64,000 bases of DNA, taken from the NCBI GenBank assembly GCA_009617715.1, contig VTFK01000504.1, forward strand, positions 1 to 64,000. Direction: 5' to 3'. The notes beneath the pieces are model-generated. The model saw only the letters and a list, made by a program, of their open reading frames with translations. It was not told where the DNA came from and ran no database searches. The stretch comes from Plectrocnemia conspersa (taxonomy: Eukaryota > Arthropoda > Insecta > Trichoptera > Polycentropodidae). The position numbers and the translations under genes are program-made. This document shows positions 25,641-37,220 of the stretch, piece after piece (the first letter of the stretch is position 1; the number at the start of each line of letters is the position of its first letter).

Positions 25641-26919
25641 ACGAAAAACTTTTATAAATTATTTAATGGCACATACTCCAATCGCTTTGCTTATTTCGCA
25701 CGTAAAATTATAATTTTATATAGCAGTATATGTTATAAACATAATATTATAATATAAATTTTATTCTCGGTCACTTCAGTAAGTAGGTGTATGTATGAAA
25801 AGAAAAAGAAAAGCGGCGAATGCGTGACACTCTTCGATTATGAGTCACGAAAATCACCACTTTTCGAAATTCTGTCCTCACTAGTAGATTTACTATAGTG
25901 ACTGAGATAGAAATTTGCAATTTTGATTTGGTTTTATACCATTGTTGTTTAAAAACGAATAATAAAATGCATTTAATTTTTTTAAGGCTATTGCTACGTC
26001 ATATTTAAATTCATATAACAAATAAAAATATAAAACTACTAATAACGTAACTCATAAAAAAATGACAAGTAGTATAAATCATGCAAAATTTTATATATTT
26101 AATACCTTTTGGGAAAAGAATTGTATATAATACATAGTTATTTTTAAAAGTAATGTTTTTTTATATCTATGCAGATCAGTATGAACTATCAAAATATTGT
26201 TGTATTTTATAAAACATACTGTTCAAAATAATTTTATAAGTAAGGATAGTACTGTTTTATTTGATTTAATTAATTTAAAATTATTATATTATATTAAAAT
26301 ATGTATATAAAAAATATAAAAAAAAATTAAATAGCCTATTTTTTATTACATTTTTTTTATTTCATGAATTTTAGAGAATAGTTTGATTGTCGACAGCACC
26401 CTACTTGAAAAAATGCTACGCTCTTAAAATATCCTCTCATAAATGTATCTCAAAAACTTTTTCTAAACTTTTTTGATTATTTGCTCATTTGAAGACTAAA
26501 TTATAGATCCCTTCTAAATAATAAATAAATAAAATGTTAAGATTAAGCAATTTTACTATTATTTACTTCTGTTGTATTAAAGTAAGCCACACAGTTTTAT
26601 GCCTGTTTATAAATTTATCAGTCACGGAGCTAGACAAAAACAATTAAGGCCATCGCTCTATGGTTTTGTAAAATGTGCCAATTAAGCTTTATCATTATTT
26701 TTTTCTAATACTTACTAATAAATGACAGCAGGAATCTTCTTTGCTCTTTCTATAAGATTAACCATACTATTTGATGAAAAATTAGCACAGTTCATTCTAA
26801 ATCATTAGTATGAGAAAGTGGCACTTATATAACGGTATTTCATTACCAGTCCGATTTATTCTCTCCATATTTAAAAAATATATTTTAAGACCTTAAGACG
26901 TTTATAAACCCTCATCCAG

Positions 26920-27560
26920 GATTGAAAAATGGCCCATAACGCTTCTTTTATTGTCGTCTGCGTCTTGTTATTACAGCAGAAATGACAAAATACCTTTGAG
27001 ACAGCCTGTCGGCATTGTGACTCAAATCGAACTCATTACGTATTAAAAAAAGAGTCACAATGCAGCCTCTCTCGGCGGCGGTCCATTGTTCCCATTATTG
27101 CGACATTCGATACCTCACCCCCGGCATTAAATAAAAATCATCATCCGAGAAGAATCGAATTTGCGTCCCCTCGGTCTGAACGGGAGCCCCCCTAGTGCCG
27201 GAGCCTCGCTTTCCTTCCATGAAAGAAAACCCAAAGCAGCAGATAAAGAGAGCGGGCATAAAAAATGAAAACGATCTTTCATTCCATTTCGCAAATCCTT
27301 TTTGTAAATATTACCCGATGAAAATTTGCTCTCCATCTTATTATATGCTAGGCAAGAATGTAGCGGGGCAGAAGAATGGAGGAGAAAAACGGTTTTTCTC
27401 CGTTCGTTTTCTCCGCGGGATGTATTCGCTCGCCGACAACAAAAAGACAACCGAGCGCCACCTTTCGGCGCACACATACACACAGGGTGTTCTTAAAATT
27501 TATCGTCTGCATTTTTGCGCCGACGCATATATTACAGCAACCGACGGCCGCATACAAAAT
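26920..27560. promoter_or_regulatory. Candidate noncoding regulatory island
   Basis: A GC-rich block with open frames of 118-123 codons on both strands over the same bases (27127-27747). Mutually overlapping long frames with no known domain indicate composition rather than genes. Confidence 0.3.
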
Positions 27561-28257
27561 TAAATGCATATTTATGTTCACGTTCTTTCTTTTACTAAAC
27601 AAAAAAAGTTTTCACTCATCGCATACAAAATATAGAGAAGCATTGACACTGATTTTTAATAACCCAATGGATAGTTTTAATAATTATTTAATTTATTGCT
27701 ATTTAAATCTAGAGATTTTGATCTCTGATTCAACAGTAACTGTATGACAATTGTAATCACAAATTTTTCTATCTTATATTTTATTCAATCTAAAAATTGT
27801 ATTTACTACTCAAATATTTAAAGTATACTATATAAATATAAGTTTATCATTTGCACAACATCGTACTATTAAATAAAATAATATAGTAATGCGATTTAAT
27901 TAACGTTGCGTTGGGATAAAATAATCTTAGGTTTTAAAAAAATTAAAACAATAAACAACTAACAAGCAGACTGAAATCAAATTCTATAAATCAGTGACAT
28001 CTTTTTATTACAGATTACAATCTGTAATACAAATTTGTGATATAATAATAAATATTCTTTAGCTTAGTTCTGGCAGCAAGTAAATGTTTTTAAGCCTCAT
28101 ATCCTAATTCAATTTATTCCAAATATCAAAAGTTAGTTTTATTTTTAGACAAATATGCATAGCTTATCAAATCAAATTTTATTTTTTCTATACATATATG
28201 ACATTCCTTATGAGCTGAAATACTAAAGCTCATTATTTAATATTTTTTAATATTAAA

Positions 28258-28450
28258 TATGTACGTCCTAGCTCGATTTTAATTTTTCATCACAATATTT
28301 TTTCTTGGGATAAGAAAAATCTAGGAAAACCTAATCATAATCACTTATTCTGATCCACACAAGATAAAAATACAAAATCATTCAGGTTCAAAAGTAATTT
28401 TCACCTATTTTTTTCTCATATTGGTCAATGACTATATATAATATATACCA
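28258..28450 (-). repeat. SINE copy, minus strand
   Basis: It starts GTACGTCCTAGCTCGATTTT, then TTGGGATAAGAAAAATCTAG and GAAAACCTAATCATAATC, then CAGGTTCAAAAG, a decayed B box on the minus strand. It is the best-preserved minus-strand copy in the middle region. Confidence 0.6.
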
Positions 28451-28799
28451 TATATGTATTAAGTTGTATGTATCATTTGCTATATAATTTATATATCAAA
28501 TGCTGTATATTGCATTTCTAGAACTACTTAATCTTATATAAATAGTTGAGGAAATTCATATATATATAACTAATGCAATTTTGATGAACAAAATGGCACG
28601 TTATTTAATACTATAGAATAAAGTATATGCATGTTTATGTTCGTGTTTATTGCACACAGTAGTGTAATTTTTCAGGACTATAATTTGACATTTAAAAATT
28701 ATACAAGCATTATAATTATAAATAAACATCATCATTGCCATTACTCTCATGATAATTTTATTACACAAAATATATATGATATTAAGTAAACGTAACAAC

Positions 28800-29180
28800 A
28801 CATCCTGTGCATCTAGTGTAATATTTACACAAGTACGAGAAAAGACTTTGTGTGCCCCGAAGAATTTTTTCTATTGTACACCCCCGGGGTGAGCAGCCAG
28901 CTCCGTGAAATAACGTTTTCTTTCGAAACGGGGGGCGAGAGCGAAATGAAAAATGAATTGTAACAAAGTCGACTCTTTCCACTGTGAAATGTTTACTAAA
29001 CTCAATTTGCATATACAAGTTTGATAAAACATCTCACTCAAACTTGCGGAAAAACGGAACTCAAAATACATACTCATACTAACTCGGTACATGCATACAT
29101 ACATACGGAAAAAAGGAGCTTTAATACGGGCGAAAGCACACACAAATGTATTCTTTTCACGTACATATAAATATGTAACA
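28800..29180. promoter_or_regulatory. Candidate noncoding regulatory island
   Basis: Unique and GC-richer, with ACACCCCCGGGGTGAG at 28877-28892, which contains the 10-bp palindrome ACCCCCGGGGT less one C. No gene recognised. Confidence 0.25.
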
Positions 29181-29919
29181 CGTAAACGAGCATTACATCG
29201 TTTAATAGAAAATAATAATGTTTCATGTTTTGACTTACATTTTTAATATTTTAATTTTACCCTCATGCTGCCATTATGTTGCGTTATGCGGTATTTTCAC
29301 TATAGTCTATAAATTTTGATAATATTATTTAAATACTGTAATTGTAAATAATCAGTTGCTTGATCTTATACATATTTATGATTGAGTTATGTTATGACTC
29401 TCGCTTTCAAAAAGAGCCTTATATCAACCAATGGCTATTTTTAATGCGCCATCATTGATTTTAATATGGCATAATTTTGTTTATGGTTTATATAAAAAAA
29501 TACTAGCAAATAATGAGCTATGTACTGTCTTTAAAATAAATTTAGTTTAAGAGTTAAAAACTAAATAACATACGTGTTATACAAAAGGTCAGTGCTATAA
29601 GTCGATGACTAATTACAAACAATTGCGGTGTTAATCTTCATAGTGTCTGACTTATCTGACTTAGTAATTATATTATAATTCTAATTTCAATTATAGATTA
29701 TTTTCTTAAAGAGGTTTCTAATCTCATAGAAGAATACCGTAATAAGTAATTTAAAGTCTTCCATAGTATTATATTTTTTAAAGAAATTTCATTGCCATAG
29801 TTGTAAAATAACTTAGTTTATAAAATTTTGACTGTGAAAATAACAGGAAATTAATAGTGAGTTTGCCTGTAAAGTTAGCCAACACCCACTCGAGGTATTT
29901 TAAATATATAATAAAAAGC

Positions 29920-29936
29920 TAATAATAATAATAATA
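29920..29936. repeat. AAT trinucleotide microsatellite
   Basis: A short AATAATAAT run. A similar ATT run lies at 30699-30717. Confidence 0.8.
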
Positions 29937-29979
29937 AAAAAATATTTAAAAAATTCAATAAAAATTATTATTAATTAAA

Positions 29980-30480
29980 TTTGATCCATAACAATGTTCA
30001 TTTAATTCACCTTGACCGCGAAAGGGTTAAAAATGATCGATTGTGCTGCCACCCATCGGCGGCAGGTGATAACAAGCGGCGGCCATCACTCTCCCTTTTC
30101 AGCAGTGGCGGCGCAAGAACAAACACGGAAAGGTGCAGTGGTTCTTTAACATCAGATAAGCCCGCGGCACCTGTCCGCGTGCCGCAGATTGGCGGCATGC
30201 GACCGCCCTCAACCCTCTCCCTAGCATTTTTTTAATGAAAATTAATAATAATAACGCGACGTCCATTTTGACGAAGATGGCCGACAAAGGCGCATAATTT
30301 GCGGTGACGAGAGACGCCATCTTTAATTATTTTTTCAACGTTTTAATCGGTCGCTGACATTTGCACAGCACAACCAGCGCTAAAAAACGCTTGTTACAAT
30401 TAACTCTCATTAAACGAATTATCATAATTAAATGTTGTATAAATACACGCCAACCTGTTGTGTGTGTTACATAATATAAT
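29980..30480. promoter_or_regulatory. Candidate regulatory island with YY1/Pho and GAGA words
   Basis: Within about 240 bp are GCCAT at 30082-30086, CCATTTT at 30263, AAGATGGCC at 30274-30282 and GCCATCTT at 30316-30323, plus GAGAG at 30309-30313. Pho and GAGA-factor words of this kind cluster in fly Polycomb response elements, and dac is a known Polycomb target in Drosophila. The call rests on word matches only. Confidence 0.35.
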
Positions 30481-30791
30481 CATAATTAATTATGGGTTGT
30501 TTGATACTTAAATATTTTTATACGGCGTGTTAAAAGCTTTTCCAATTTAAAATTTAACCCTTTCGTGGTCGATGGTATCTATACTTTTTCACTTGGAATA
30601 TAGATCAGATGACTATCTACATACATTTTTTTTCTTAAAATATTTGTTATCATAATATTTACACAAATTTATCTTTATGTATCGATATGCTACATTTCAT
30701 TATTATTATTATTATTAGGTTTCTAAACTAATCATTTTAATTTACGATTTTAGTTTAAGAGTTCATAACTTAAAATAAATCTGAGTACCAT

Positions 30792-31966
30792 TAGAGATTG
30801 CATATACAAAATTCGCGAATTCCGGAATTCGTTCTCATAAATATAATTTCGAATTCCGAAAATTTTATAGTAAATTCCGAATTATAAATATATAATTTTT
30901 CTTATTAAAAAAGTTCGTTCAATTGTAAAGATATTCCGTTTTTCGAGAAAATTTAATGATATTCCTCAAATATACGCGAAGCAAGAATTTGGAAAAGAAT
31001 TGAAACTTATTATGGACATCAGAACTAGGTAGAATAGCCTACTCCAAATGTTTGAAAGATTTAACTAGCTAAAAACTGTGCTAGAAAAACATTGATTGAC
31101 TTCGCGTCTGATATTGTTATTCAAGATGCTGAAATTTTGTCGATTAAAAACATTATATCTTCACTTCTCCTAGTGAAGCTTACTGTTGATGTCCTTTGTC
31201 GAAAAAATGCCAATTCTCTCAGCTAATGCGGTATTAACTTTTATGCTTGAGAATTTCGGATCTGATGAGCTTTATTAAAGTTAAAGCACAACTTAGAAGA
31301 TCAAATAAGCAAAAGACGATCAAATGTGTCTGGAACTCTGCAATATTTACATAACGGTGGAAAAAGTGAGATTCAAAAAATGCGACAGCTAAAGTTTTTA
31401 AAAGCTTTGCAACAATATTATTAATAATAAATTTTATTTGATACAAATAAACATTAATATTCGATACAAATATGGAAGCTTCGCATAATTGATGCAAATG
31501 TTGAAGAATAAAATTCAGTCGAATTTGTCGTCCAACATACCGTCAAGGCCAACTCGACAAGCACCAAACCATAGCTTAATGGTATAAATGAAATCCAAAA
31601 TTAAATTCTTCGAAGAGAATAGCGTTCTAGGAATAATTTTAGATTTTGATTTTGATTCTACCAACAAGCGTTCTTAATTGCAGGAAACTTTTTATACAAA
31701 AGTTCGATCGAGACTAGAGGACGTGGCTTTAAGTGATCTCTACTTCTTAAAATCATGTTTTAGACAACAAAACAACAGTTTAATTTATTCATATATTATT
31801 ATAAAATGGAATACCAAAATTTTTATTTTCTGTACTAATTAAAATTTTATACAATCATAATTTTATGTTATTTTTTTATTTTTAGTATGAGCAAAAAATA
31901 TTTTTAATTTTTCGGAATTCCGACCGAATTCCAAATTTTTTATTTCGTCAAAATTTGCAACCCCTA
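30792..31966 (+). mobile_element. hAT relic (older), about 1.18 kb
   Basis: Ends are TAGAGATTGCA and, inverted, TAGGGGTTGCA. The flanking 8-mers are AGTACCAT and GGTACTGT, which differ only by transitions (5 of 8 identical), as expected for a decayed 8-bp hAT duplication. Subterminal GAATTCCGGAATTC-type palindromes occur at both ends. Inside, with stops, the plus strand reads FGKELKLIMDIRTR-NSLL, VKLTVDVLCRKNANSLSANA, and near 31690 ETFYTKVRSRLEDVALSDLY-FLKS. The last is the hATC dimerisation region. The N-terminal zinc finger and first catalytic region are absent. Confidence 0.72.
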
Positions 31967-32819
31967 GGTACTGTTGACAAGCGTACAGTGCGACAGTAGT
32001 TCCAAAAAAAATCGTGCTAAGGATGAGAATCTGAAATGTGTATGTAAAAGATCATGAATGTCTTTTTTTAGTTCATAACAACCAACTAAAGGATTTAGTT
32101 AAATCAAAATCACACTTGAACAAAAGTTCAACTCAAGTTTTATATTACAAATAGGTGCCGCACGAACTAAATAAATCAGAAAAAATCGACACTGCGAAGT
32201 TCTCCGTTTCCTCTTTATCTTTATATTTTACTTTGAATCATAAGGTGTAAGAGCAAAAACATACGAAGCATCTGTCTGTAGATATACGTTTCTAAGGCTT
32301 CTAGACCCTTAATCGCCCAAGCTTCTTGTTATTATTGAAAAACAGATAAACCTTACTATTTTTTTTAAAAAACAAGCTAAAGTCTAACTCAGAAAGAACC
32401 TTTTTTATTTATCTGAATGTTGCCATAGTTTTTATTTTAAGTGTGTGGTCATTGTCTTTGTTTGTAGTTACTATTCATTCGATTGATCATACACACATCT
32501 GTGATCACTATTCGATGTCATCTATTCATATTGTAAAATAATCATCAGTTTCATTATTATTATCATTATTTTGCAAGAAATGAGATATCTATATCTGTAC
32601 CTTTTTATAGAATTATTATTCAAAGGCACCTAAAAATTTACTCATTTACTACTGAAAAAATATCTCATTCTACTTGACCTATTACTTCTTTAATAGTGAA
32701 GTTTACTTTTTGATTGTTTTTAATTAAATATGAAAATATTTGCTTAAACAATTTATAATGATTTCCGGTACTTAAACTTAGCCATGACTCGTTTAATATA
32801 ATTACATTTCTTTAACCTT

Positions 32820-33400
32820 GCTTCAAGACACGGTATGTACGTTATCGAAGCAATAACGATATTCGCTACAGTGTATATAATGGTTCGGAACAAATCATAA
32901 ATACAGCAATAATAGCCCTTTCAACAATAGAGGAACATCCTCGCGGAAAACCCGACTACAATCGGCGAAAGAAAATTAGCGCAAAGGCGGCGCGTGAGAA
33001 TACATTATATTATTATATACATACATGCCTACTATATTATTTCATCCCCCAAAACCCCCTAGCCACTGCACGTTAAGACGAAACGGCAAGACGAGAGAAA
33101 CCTCTAATAGTTTCAATGCGAAGTAATCTCGGCCCGGGCTCATATTGGACCCCCGTCGATGTGAAACTTTAGGGGTCCTGTCTGGCGGCCGCAAGGGGTG
33201 CCAGAATATCTATAACGGCCTCATATCTTTGTGTGATGTATGGATATATTAAACCGAGCCCGTGGGCCACACTGTGTATGCCGCTATTATTATATTCGGA
33301 TTATTTGCCTTGTTTATTATTATCGCCAATATAAATTTCGCAATCGGCGTAAAATGGATCATATAAACGATTGCTATAATAAAAAATAATTATATCAATA
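32820..33400. promoter_or_regulatory. Candidate noncoding regulatory island
   Basis: A GC-richer block about 1 kb upstream of a dac exon, with CG-rich segments at 32940-33000 and 33130-33200. No open frame of note. Confidence 0.3.
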
Positions 33401-33649
33401 AATAAAGCTATTCTGAGCCCTTTTCATTGGTCTATCTAACAAAGGCATATAATAATTGTATTCTGAATCATTATTATTAATACACTATGACTTTAGAACT
33501 GCATGTTTTTATGAATAGCTTGAATCATATGCTTACGTAAAATTATTAAATTGTATTGTGTTTATGAGATATTATGGGTTCATAATTTTTAATTGTATTG
33601 AAATTGAGTACTATGTGTATTTTTAATAAATATAGTCTTAACTATTCTT

Positions 33650-33990
33650 CTTAAGAGCAAAGAGATTCGCGCCGCGCCTATCCACCCCGTCAGATTAAAA
33701 AAGTTCAAAGCAGTGGTTCAGAAAGCGCCATCTCCTCATCTCCTATTGTTTCTTAGAGTCAATATTTGCGCCGGGCGGCCAGATATGAACCGCCGACAAA
33801 CGAACCGACGCGTTATTAGATTTTTGCTGCTGTACCACATACACATTTTAGCTTTCGCGGCTTTTATTTGCGCCATACATCCCCCAGTGTGGTATGAAAT
33901 TCCTTTAACATCTTTGAACCCGCACACATGTGCATTGTTCGACTCCTTTGATGGATTATATAGAATTCTAATAATACGGAAAAATCTATA
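33650..33990. promoter_or_regulatory. Candidate noncoding regulatory island next to the exon
   Basis: Unique sequence just upstream of the dac exon, with a 92-codon plus frame and a 63-codon minus frame over the same bases. It is not spliced in any evident way to the exon at 34064. Confidence 0.25.
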
Positions 33991-34063
33991 AAATCAAAGG
34001 CAGCGTACTACCATTTTGATAAATACCTCTCAATTGCTTATATGTGATATTTTATTGTTTCAG

Positions 34064-34222
34064 TTATATATCAGAAGCGGTTAAAGAAGGAGAGACGAGC
34101 CAGGCAAAGGGCACAGGAGCAGCTTGAGAATGAGATGAAGAGGAGAAACAAAATCGAGGAGGCTCTGAAGGCATCCGGAGCGCCCGCAGAGGTCTTACGC
34201 ATAGTCACCGGTGAGATTCTAG
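34064..34222 (+). CDS. dac: dachshund, third-last coding exon (Dach box C coiled coil)
   Basis: Dachshund is a nuclear Ski/Sno/Dach-family transcription cofactor acting with Eya and Six proteins in eye, leg and brain patterning. The frame reads I-Y then QKRLKKERRARQRAQEQLE, continues NEMKRRNKIEEALKASG and ends EVLRIVT. This matches the highly charged Dach box C helix; vertebrate DACH proteins have QKRLKKEKKAKRKLQEALE here, followed by KRREQVEQALK. The acceptor is taken as TTTCAG at 34058-34063, giving a phase-1 entry like the two downstream junctions. A second AG at 34073-34074 would remove I-Y-Q and change phase, and is less likely. Two donors, after 34210 and after 34222, are both phase 1. 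The exon is internal, so the protein start lies upstream of the window. Confidence 0.87.
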
Positions 34223-34228
34223 GTACGT
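34207..34228 (+). promoter_or_regulatory. dac: Tandem 5' splice sites of the dac exon
   Basis: ACCG|GTGAGA (cut after 34210) and CTAG|GTACGT (cut after 34222) both fit the donor consensus. They are exactly 12 nt apart, so both leave a single G that joins the next exon's AT to make Asp. Use of the upstream site gives ...IVT-DTIS...; use of the downstream site inserts Gly-Glu-Ile-Leu before the Asp. Which one dominates cannot be told from sequence. Confidence 0.6.
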
Positions 34229-36207
34229 GTACTAAGTAAGACTAAAGTGTCACTCTTGTGACCATGCTTAATTAAAATAGGGATCACGCAACACCGACAC
34301 ACAACATAGGCCAAGGTCTTCCAGGAATTCTAATATACATATTACATAGAAGATGTGCTGTTCGCATAAAGCCATGCGGCTTGCTTCATTAATATTATGA
34401 CATATTCACATACTATAACAGTGCCTAAAATTAAATAAATGACATTTTTTGCTTGCATATATGCTTTCAAAGTTAAGGATTTCTTAAAATGTATCTAAAA
34501 TTTCAATTGTATATACAAAATCAAAGCGTATAATATATATGAACATATATTACATTGAAAAATATCTAAAAATAGCTTTACAATTTTATATGTGAGCTTG
34601 CCAAAATATGTAGATAAACTGATTAAAACAGATGTATAATATACATTTTGACTCACAAATCCTAACAAGAAATTTAATTTTAATCCAGTAAAATGCAAAT
34701 GAATAATACTGCGGAATTCCAAGTATTTTTATTATTTCGATTAAGAAAAATTTGAGTCCTAACATTAAGTTTCATTGTAATCTACAACTGTATTCTAATG
34801 CACACACTTTCTTACTTAAATATAATTACTAATAATTTAGGAGGTAATTTATTTATCTCGATTTAAAAATATTTAACTCACATGTTAAAAATATTTAGAT
34901 TGTGAAATCAGAGATATTTGATACAATAAATCATATAATTCTAACGTTAAATTTAATTCTTATCCACATTCTGTTTTACTATATTTTTACCGCAAATAAC
35001 CTTTTAACCTTTTTTGTAGCACAAAAGAAAAACTAAAATAGTTATAAAACCCAACTTTGATCTTCATTATTTTAATTAATCATAGACAGATTCTAAATAT
35101 AGAATTTTTATCCCTCCATCGGTAGTTTTTCACAGAATACATATTTCTACTAATTCAGAGCTTTTTATAGTTCGCTTTAGCTGTACTATTACATATACAA
35201 CAATCAAATTTAAATCAGAAAATCAAAATACACCAAAAAAGTTAAAATTAAAATTTAATAATTATACGTATATAAATAGATTATATCCAAATTTTCGGCA
35301 ACATTAAATATAACAATTACTAATTTACCAGACCGTACAAAATTAAATATTTGATAAAGAAACGATAATCACTCAATTAGGTATTTACGTATAATGCATG
35401 TTTGACCTTTTTGATTTATTCATATAATTTTTTTTTTTCATACTACAGATAAATTATACATCATTTAAAATTTTATTTAAAAATGAAAATCCACCGTTTT
35501 ACAAGATTGGCTAAATAGGAAGACGTACTAAGTATTCGATTCACTATTCTTTCAATACACAAAGAAGCAATTATGTAGCTGTATATTATATCTTCTTAAG
35601 CATCCCACTTTTGCGTTAAATCTTAAATATCATAAACTCATTTTTTTTGTGAGTCAGCATAAATTCGCATGTATTGCCGAGGCATGCGTGTGTGGTATTA
35701 CCTGTTCGAGACGTTTCCATAAGTTGTGCAGTAAATGCCAATCATTACGTTTTAAAGGGCCTTGGGGCGGCGCGCGCGAGCCTCCGCCAACTTTGATGGA
35801 CGTCCGCCTCGACTCGAATGTCGACATTGAAATAACTACTCATGTGTATGTATACATGCTAATAGATTTATAAAGCCAGCAACGAGCGCCCCCGTTGTCG
35901 GGAGCCCGCGCCACTCTGCCGCGCAACCTTTGCAATGCCCGAGACGCCCTTTGTGCAATGCACTTTTCTTCATAGTATTTCGCTATTTACAAAGCGTCTC
36001 AATCCGATCTGAATCATAAGTGGCTATGTATAGCCGTGTATGTTTATCTAATTATTTTTAATAATATGTTATCGAGGTATTTCATAAACTATACATAGAT
36101 TCTAATTTAGTGAAAAAAAAATTTCATCTAAAAAAATATATACTCTTCAATTCTCAAATTTTTAAAGACTTTTTCCATAAAATTAATTTAGTTAATTCTT
36201 ATTGTAG
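34223..36207 (+). other. dac: dac intron, about 2 kb
   Basis: The intron begins GTACGT and ends ATTGTAG. It is mostly AT-rich. The exception is about 35640-36000, a GC-richer block ending in many CG dinucleotides, which I list as a candidate regulatory element. No transposon signature was recognised. Confidence 0.8.
35640..36000. promoter_or_regulatory. Candidate intronic regulatory island
   Basis: CG-rich from 35760 to 35960 (for example GGCGGCGCGCGCGAGCC) within an otherwise AT-rich intron, about 200 bp upstream of the second-last exon. Confidence 0.3.
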
Positions 36208-36483
36208 ATACCATCAGCAATTCGGAGTCGGCCAATCAGCGCGATAATGGTAACAGCAGTGGCAACGAAGGTCAACAGAATACTAACTCACAAGGAGCTT
36301 CCAATAACGTGAATTCCAGTGGAAATGGCAACAGCGGCAATCGCACCGGAAGTCCTCCGTGCGCCCCCCGCGAGGGCGCTCCGCCCCCTGCAGCGCCGCC
36401 CCTAGCTGATAAGCAATGGAACTATCCGGCAGCCACTATTGATCTGATGACCACTGGTGCAGCATTCTGGCAGAACTATTCTG
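36208..36483 (+). CDS. dac: dachshund, second-last coding exon
   Basis: The acceptor is ATTGTAG and the donor CTG|GTAAGA. With the G carried from the previous exon the reading is DTISNSESANQRDNGN, then a low-complexity run rich in Asn, Gly, Ser and Gln to about codon 50, then SPPCAPREGAPPPAAPPLAD, then QWNYPAATIDLMTTGAAFWQ and NYS. The Asn/Gly/Ser-rich segment is a disordered linker of the kind usual in insect Dac. The following WNYP...FWQNYS block looks like a conserved short motif, given its aromatic content and its position before the terminal helix. The exon is phase 1 at both ends, so skipping it would keep the frame. The Pro-rich stretch has high GC, unlike the flanking introns. Confidence 0.88.
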
Positions 36484-36829
36484 GTAAGATTTATTTATAA
36501 AGCATATGTTGATCATAAGATTAGATATTAAAAAAAAGTAAACTTTGTAAATATTATCTGAAATAAATATTTTAAAATTCAACGAAATTATTTTATGGTT
36601 CATTTTTAAGTTCAACATTATTATAATTGGTAGATAATATTTATTATAATACAAATTATTTAATATTTACATATGTTAAAATATTTCTGTTACTACGAAA
36701 TAAATTGAATATTTCAAATATCTCATATATCATACAAAAATAGGGGTAACGTATGATGTAGGGCGATTCAGACATATTTTTTTTATTTTACATCAAAATA
36801 TGGAATGATTGTAAATATGTACACATAAA

Positions 36830-37220
36830 AAATGCCTTTATGGATCAATGGCCAGACGTACAGTAAGGGCACAGATATTTCATAGCTCGCTAAGTCGAAA
36901 TTGATTCGAGCTTATAATTGATCCACGGCTAGACGTTCGCCGGGGGATGATTGAAAAATACGGACCAACCCCCCCAGTATTTGCCAGACGATGGTAGAAA
37001 ACAAGAAATTCATAAAATTCCGGATTTAATCCGAGATAATTGAGCATCGGACGGTGAAAAGCGATTTTTTTCGGCAATGGGGCAAGAATCGCCCGAGGGC
37101 CGAATGAAGAAAACAAGGGACGTATTGGGGTCATTGCTCAAACGCTTGGAGATAAGACACAAGATATAATGCATATGCCAAAGTGACCACATAAGATGAA
37201 TGGAGAGAGCTATTACAGAT
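36830..37220. promoter_or_regulatory. Candidate intronic regulatory island
   Basis: A diverged word pair occurs 77 bp apart: GATCAATGGCCAGACGT (36843) and GATCCACGGCTAGACGT (36920). The rest is unique and GC-richer. Minus open frames (36880-37192) overlap with no domain. Confidence 0.3.

Larger units (their letters stand above)
1..34063 (+). other. dac: Large upstream intron of dachshund (partial)
   Basis: This stretch precedes the first dac exon visible here and is most simply intron, because that exon begins in mid-protein behind a good acceptor (pyrimidine-rich tract, TTTCAG). I looked for the Dach N-terminal DNA-binding domain and for the start of the C-terminal coiled coil on both strands and found neither, so the preceding exon lies outside the window or is too short for me to recognise. 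The stretch holds SINE copies, piggyBac, mariner, Tigger-like and hAT relics and a LINE fragment, listed separately. Between them AT-rich filler alternates with GC-richer islands. An unrelated nested gene is not excluded, but none is recognisable. Confidence 0.6.

Noticed and set aside
27127..27747. Overlapping frames of 118-123 codons on both strands
   Set aside because: Mutually overlapping frames with no domain. A composition effect in a GC-rich island is simpler.
34064..34074. Alternative acceptor using TATCAG at 34069-34074
   Set aside because: It lacks a pyrimidine tract of its own and would give phase 0, unlike the other two dac junctions here. The TTTCAG 11 bases upstream is better.
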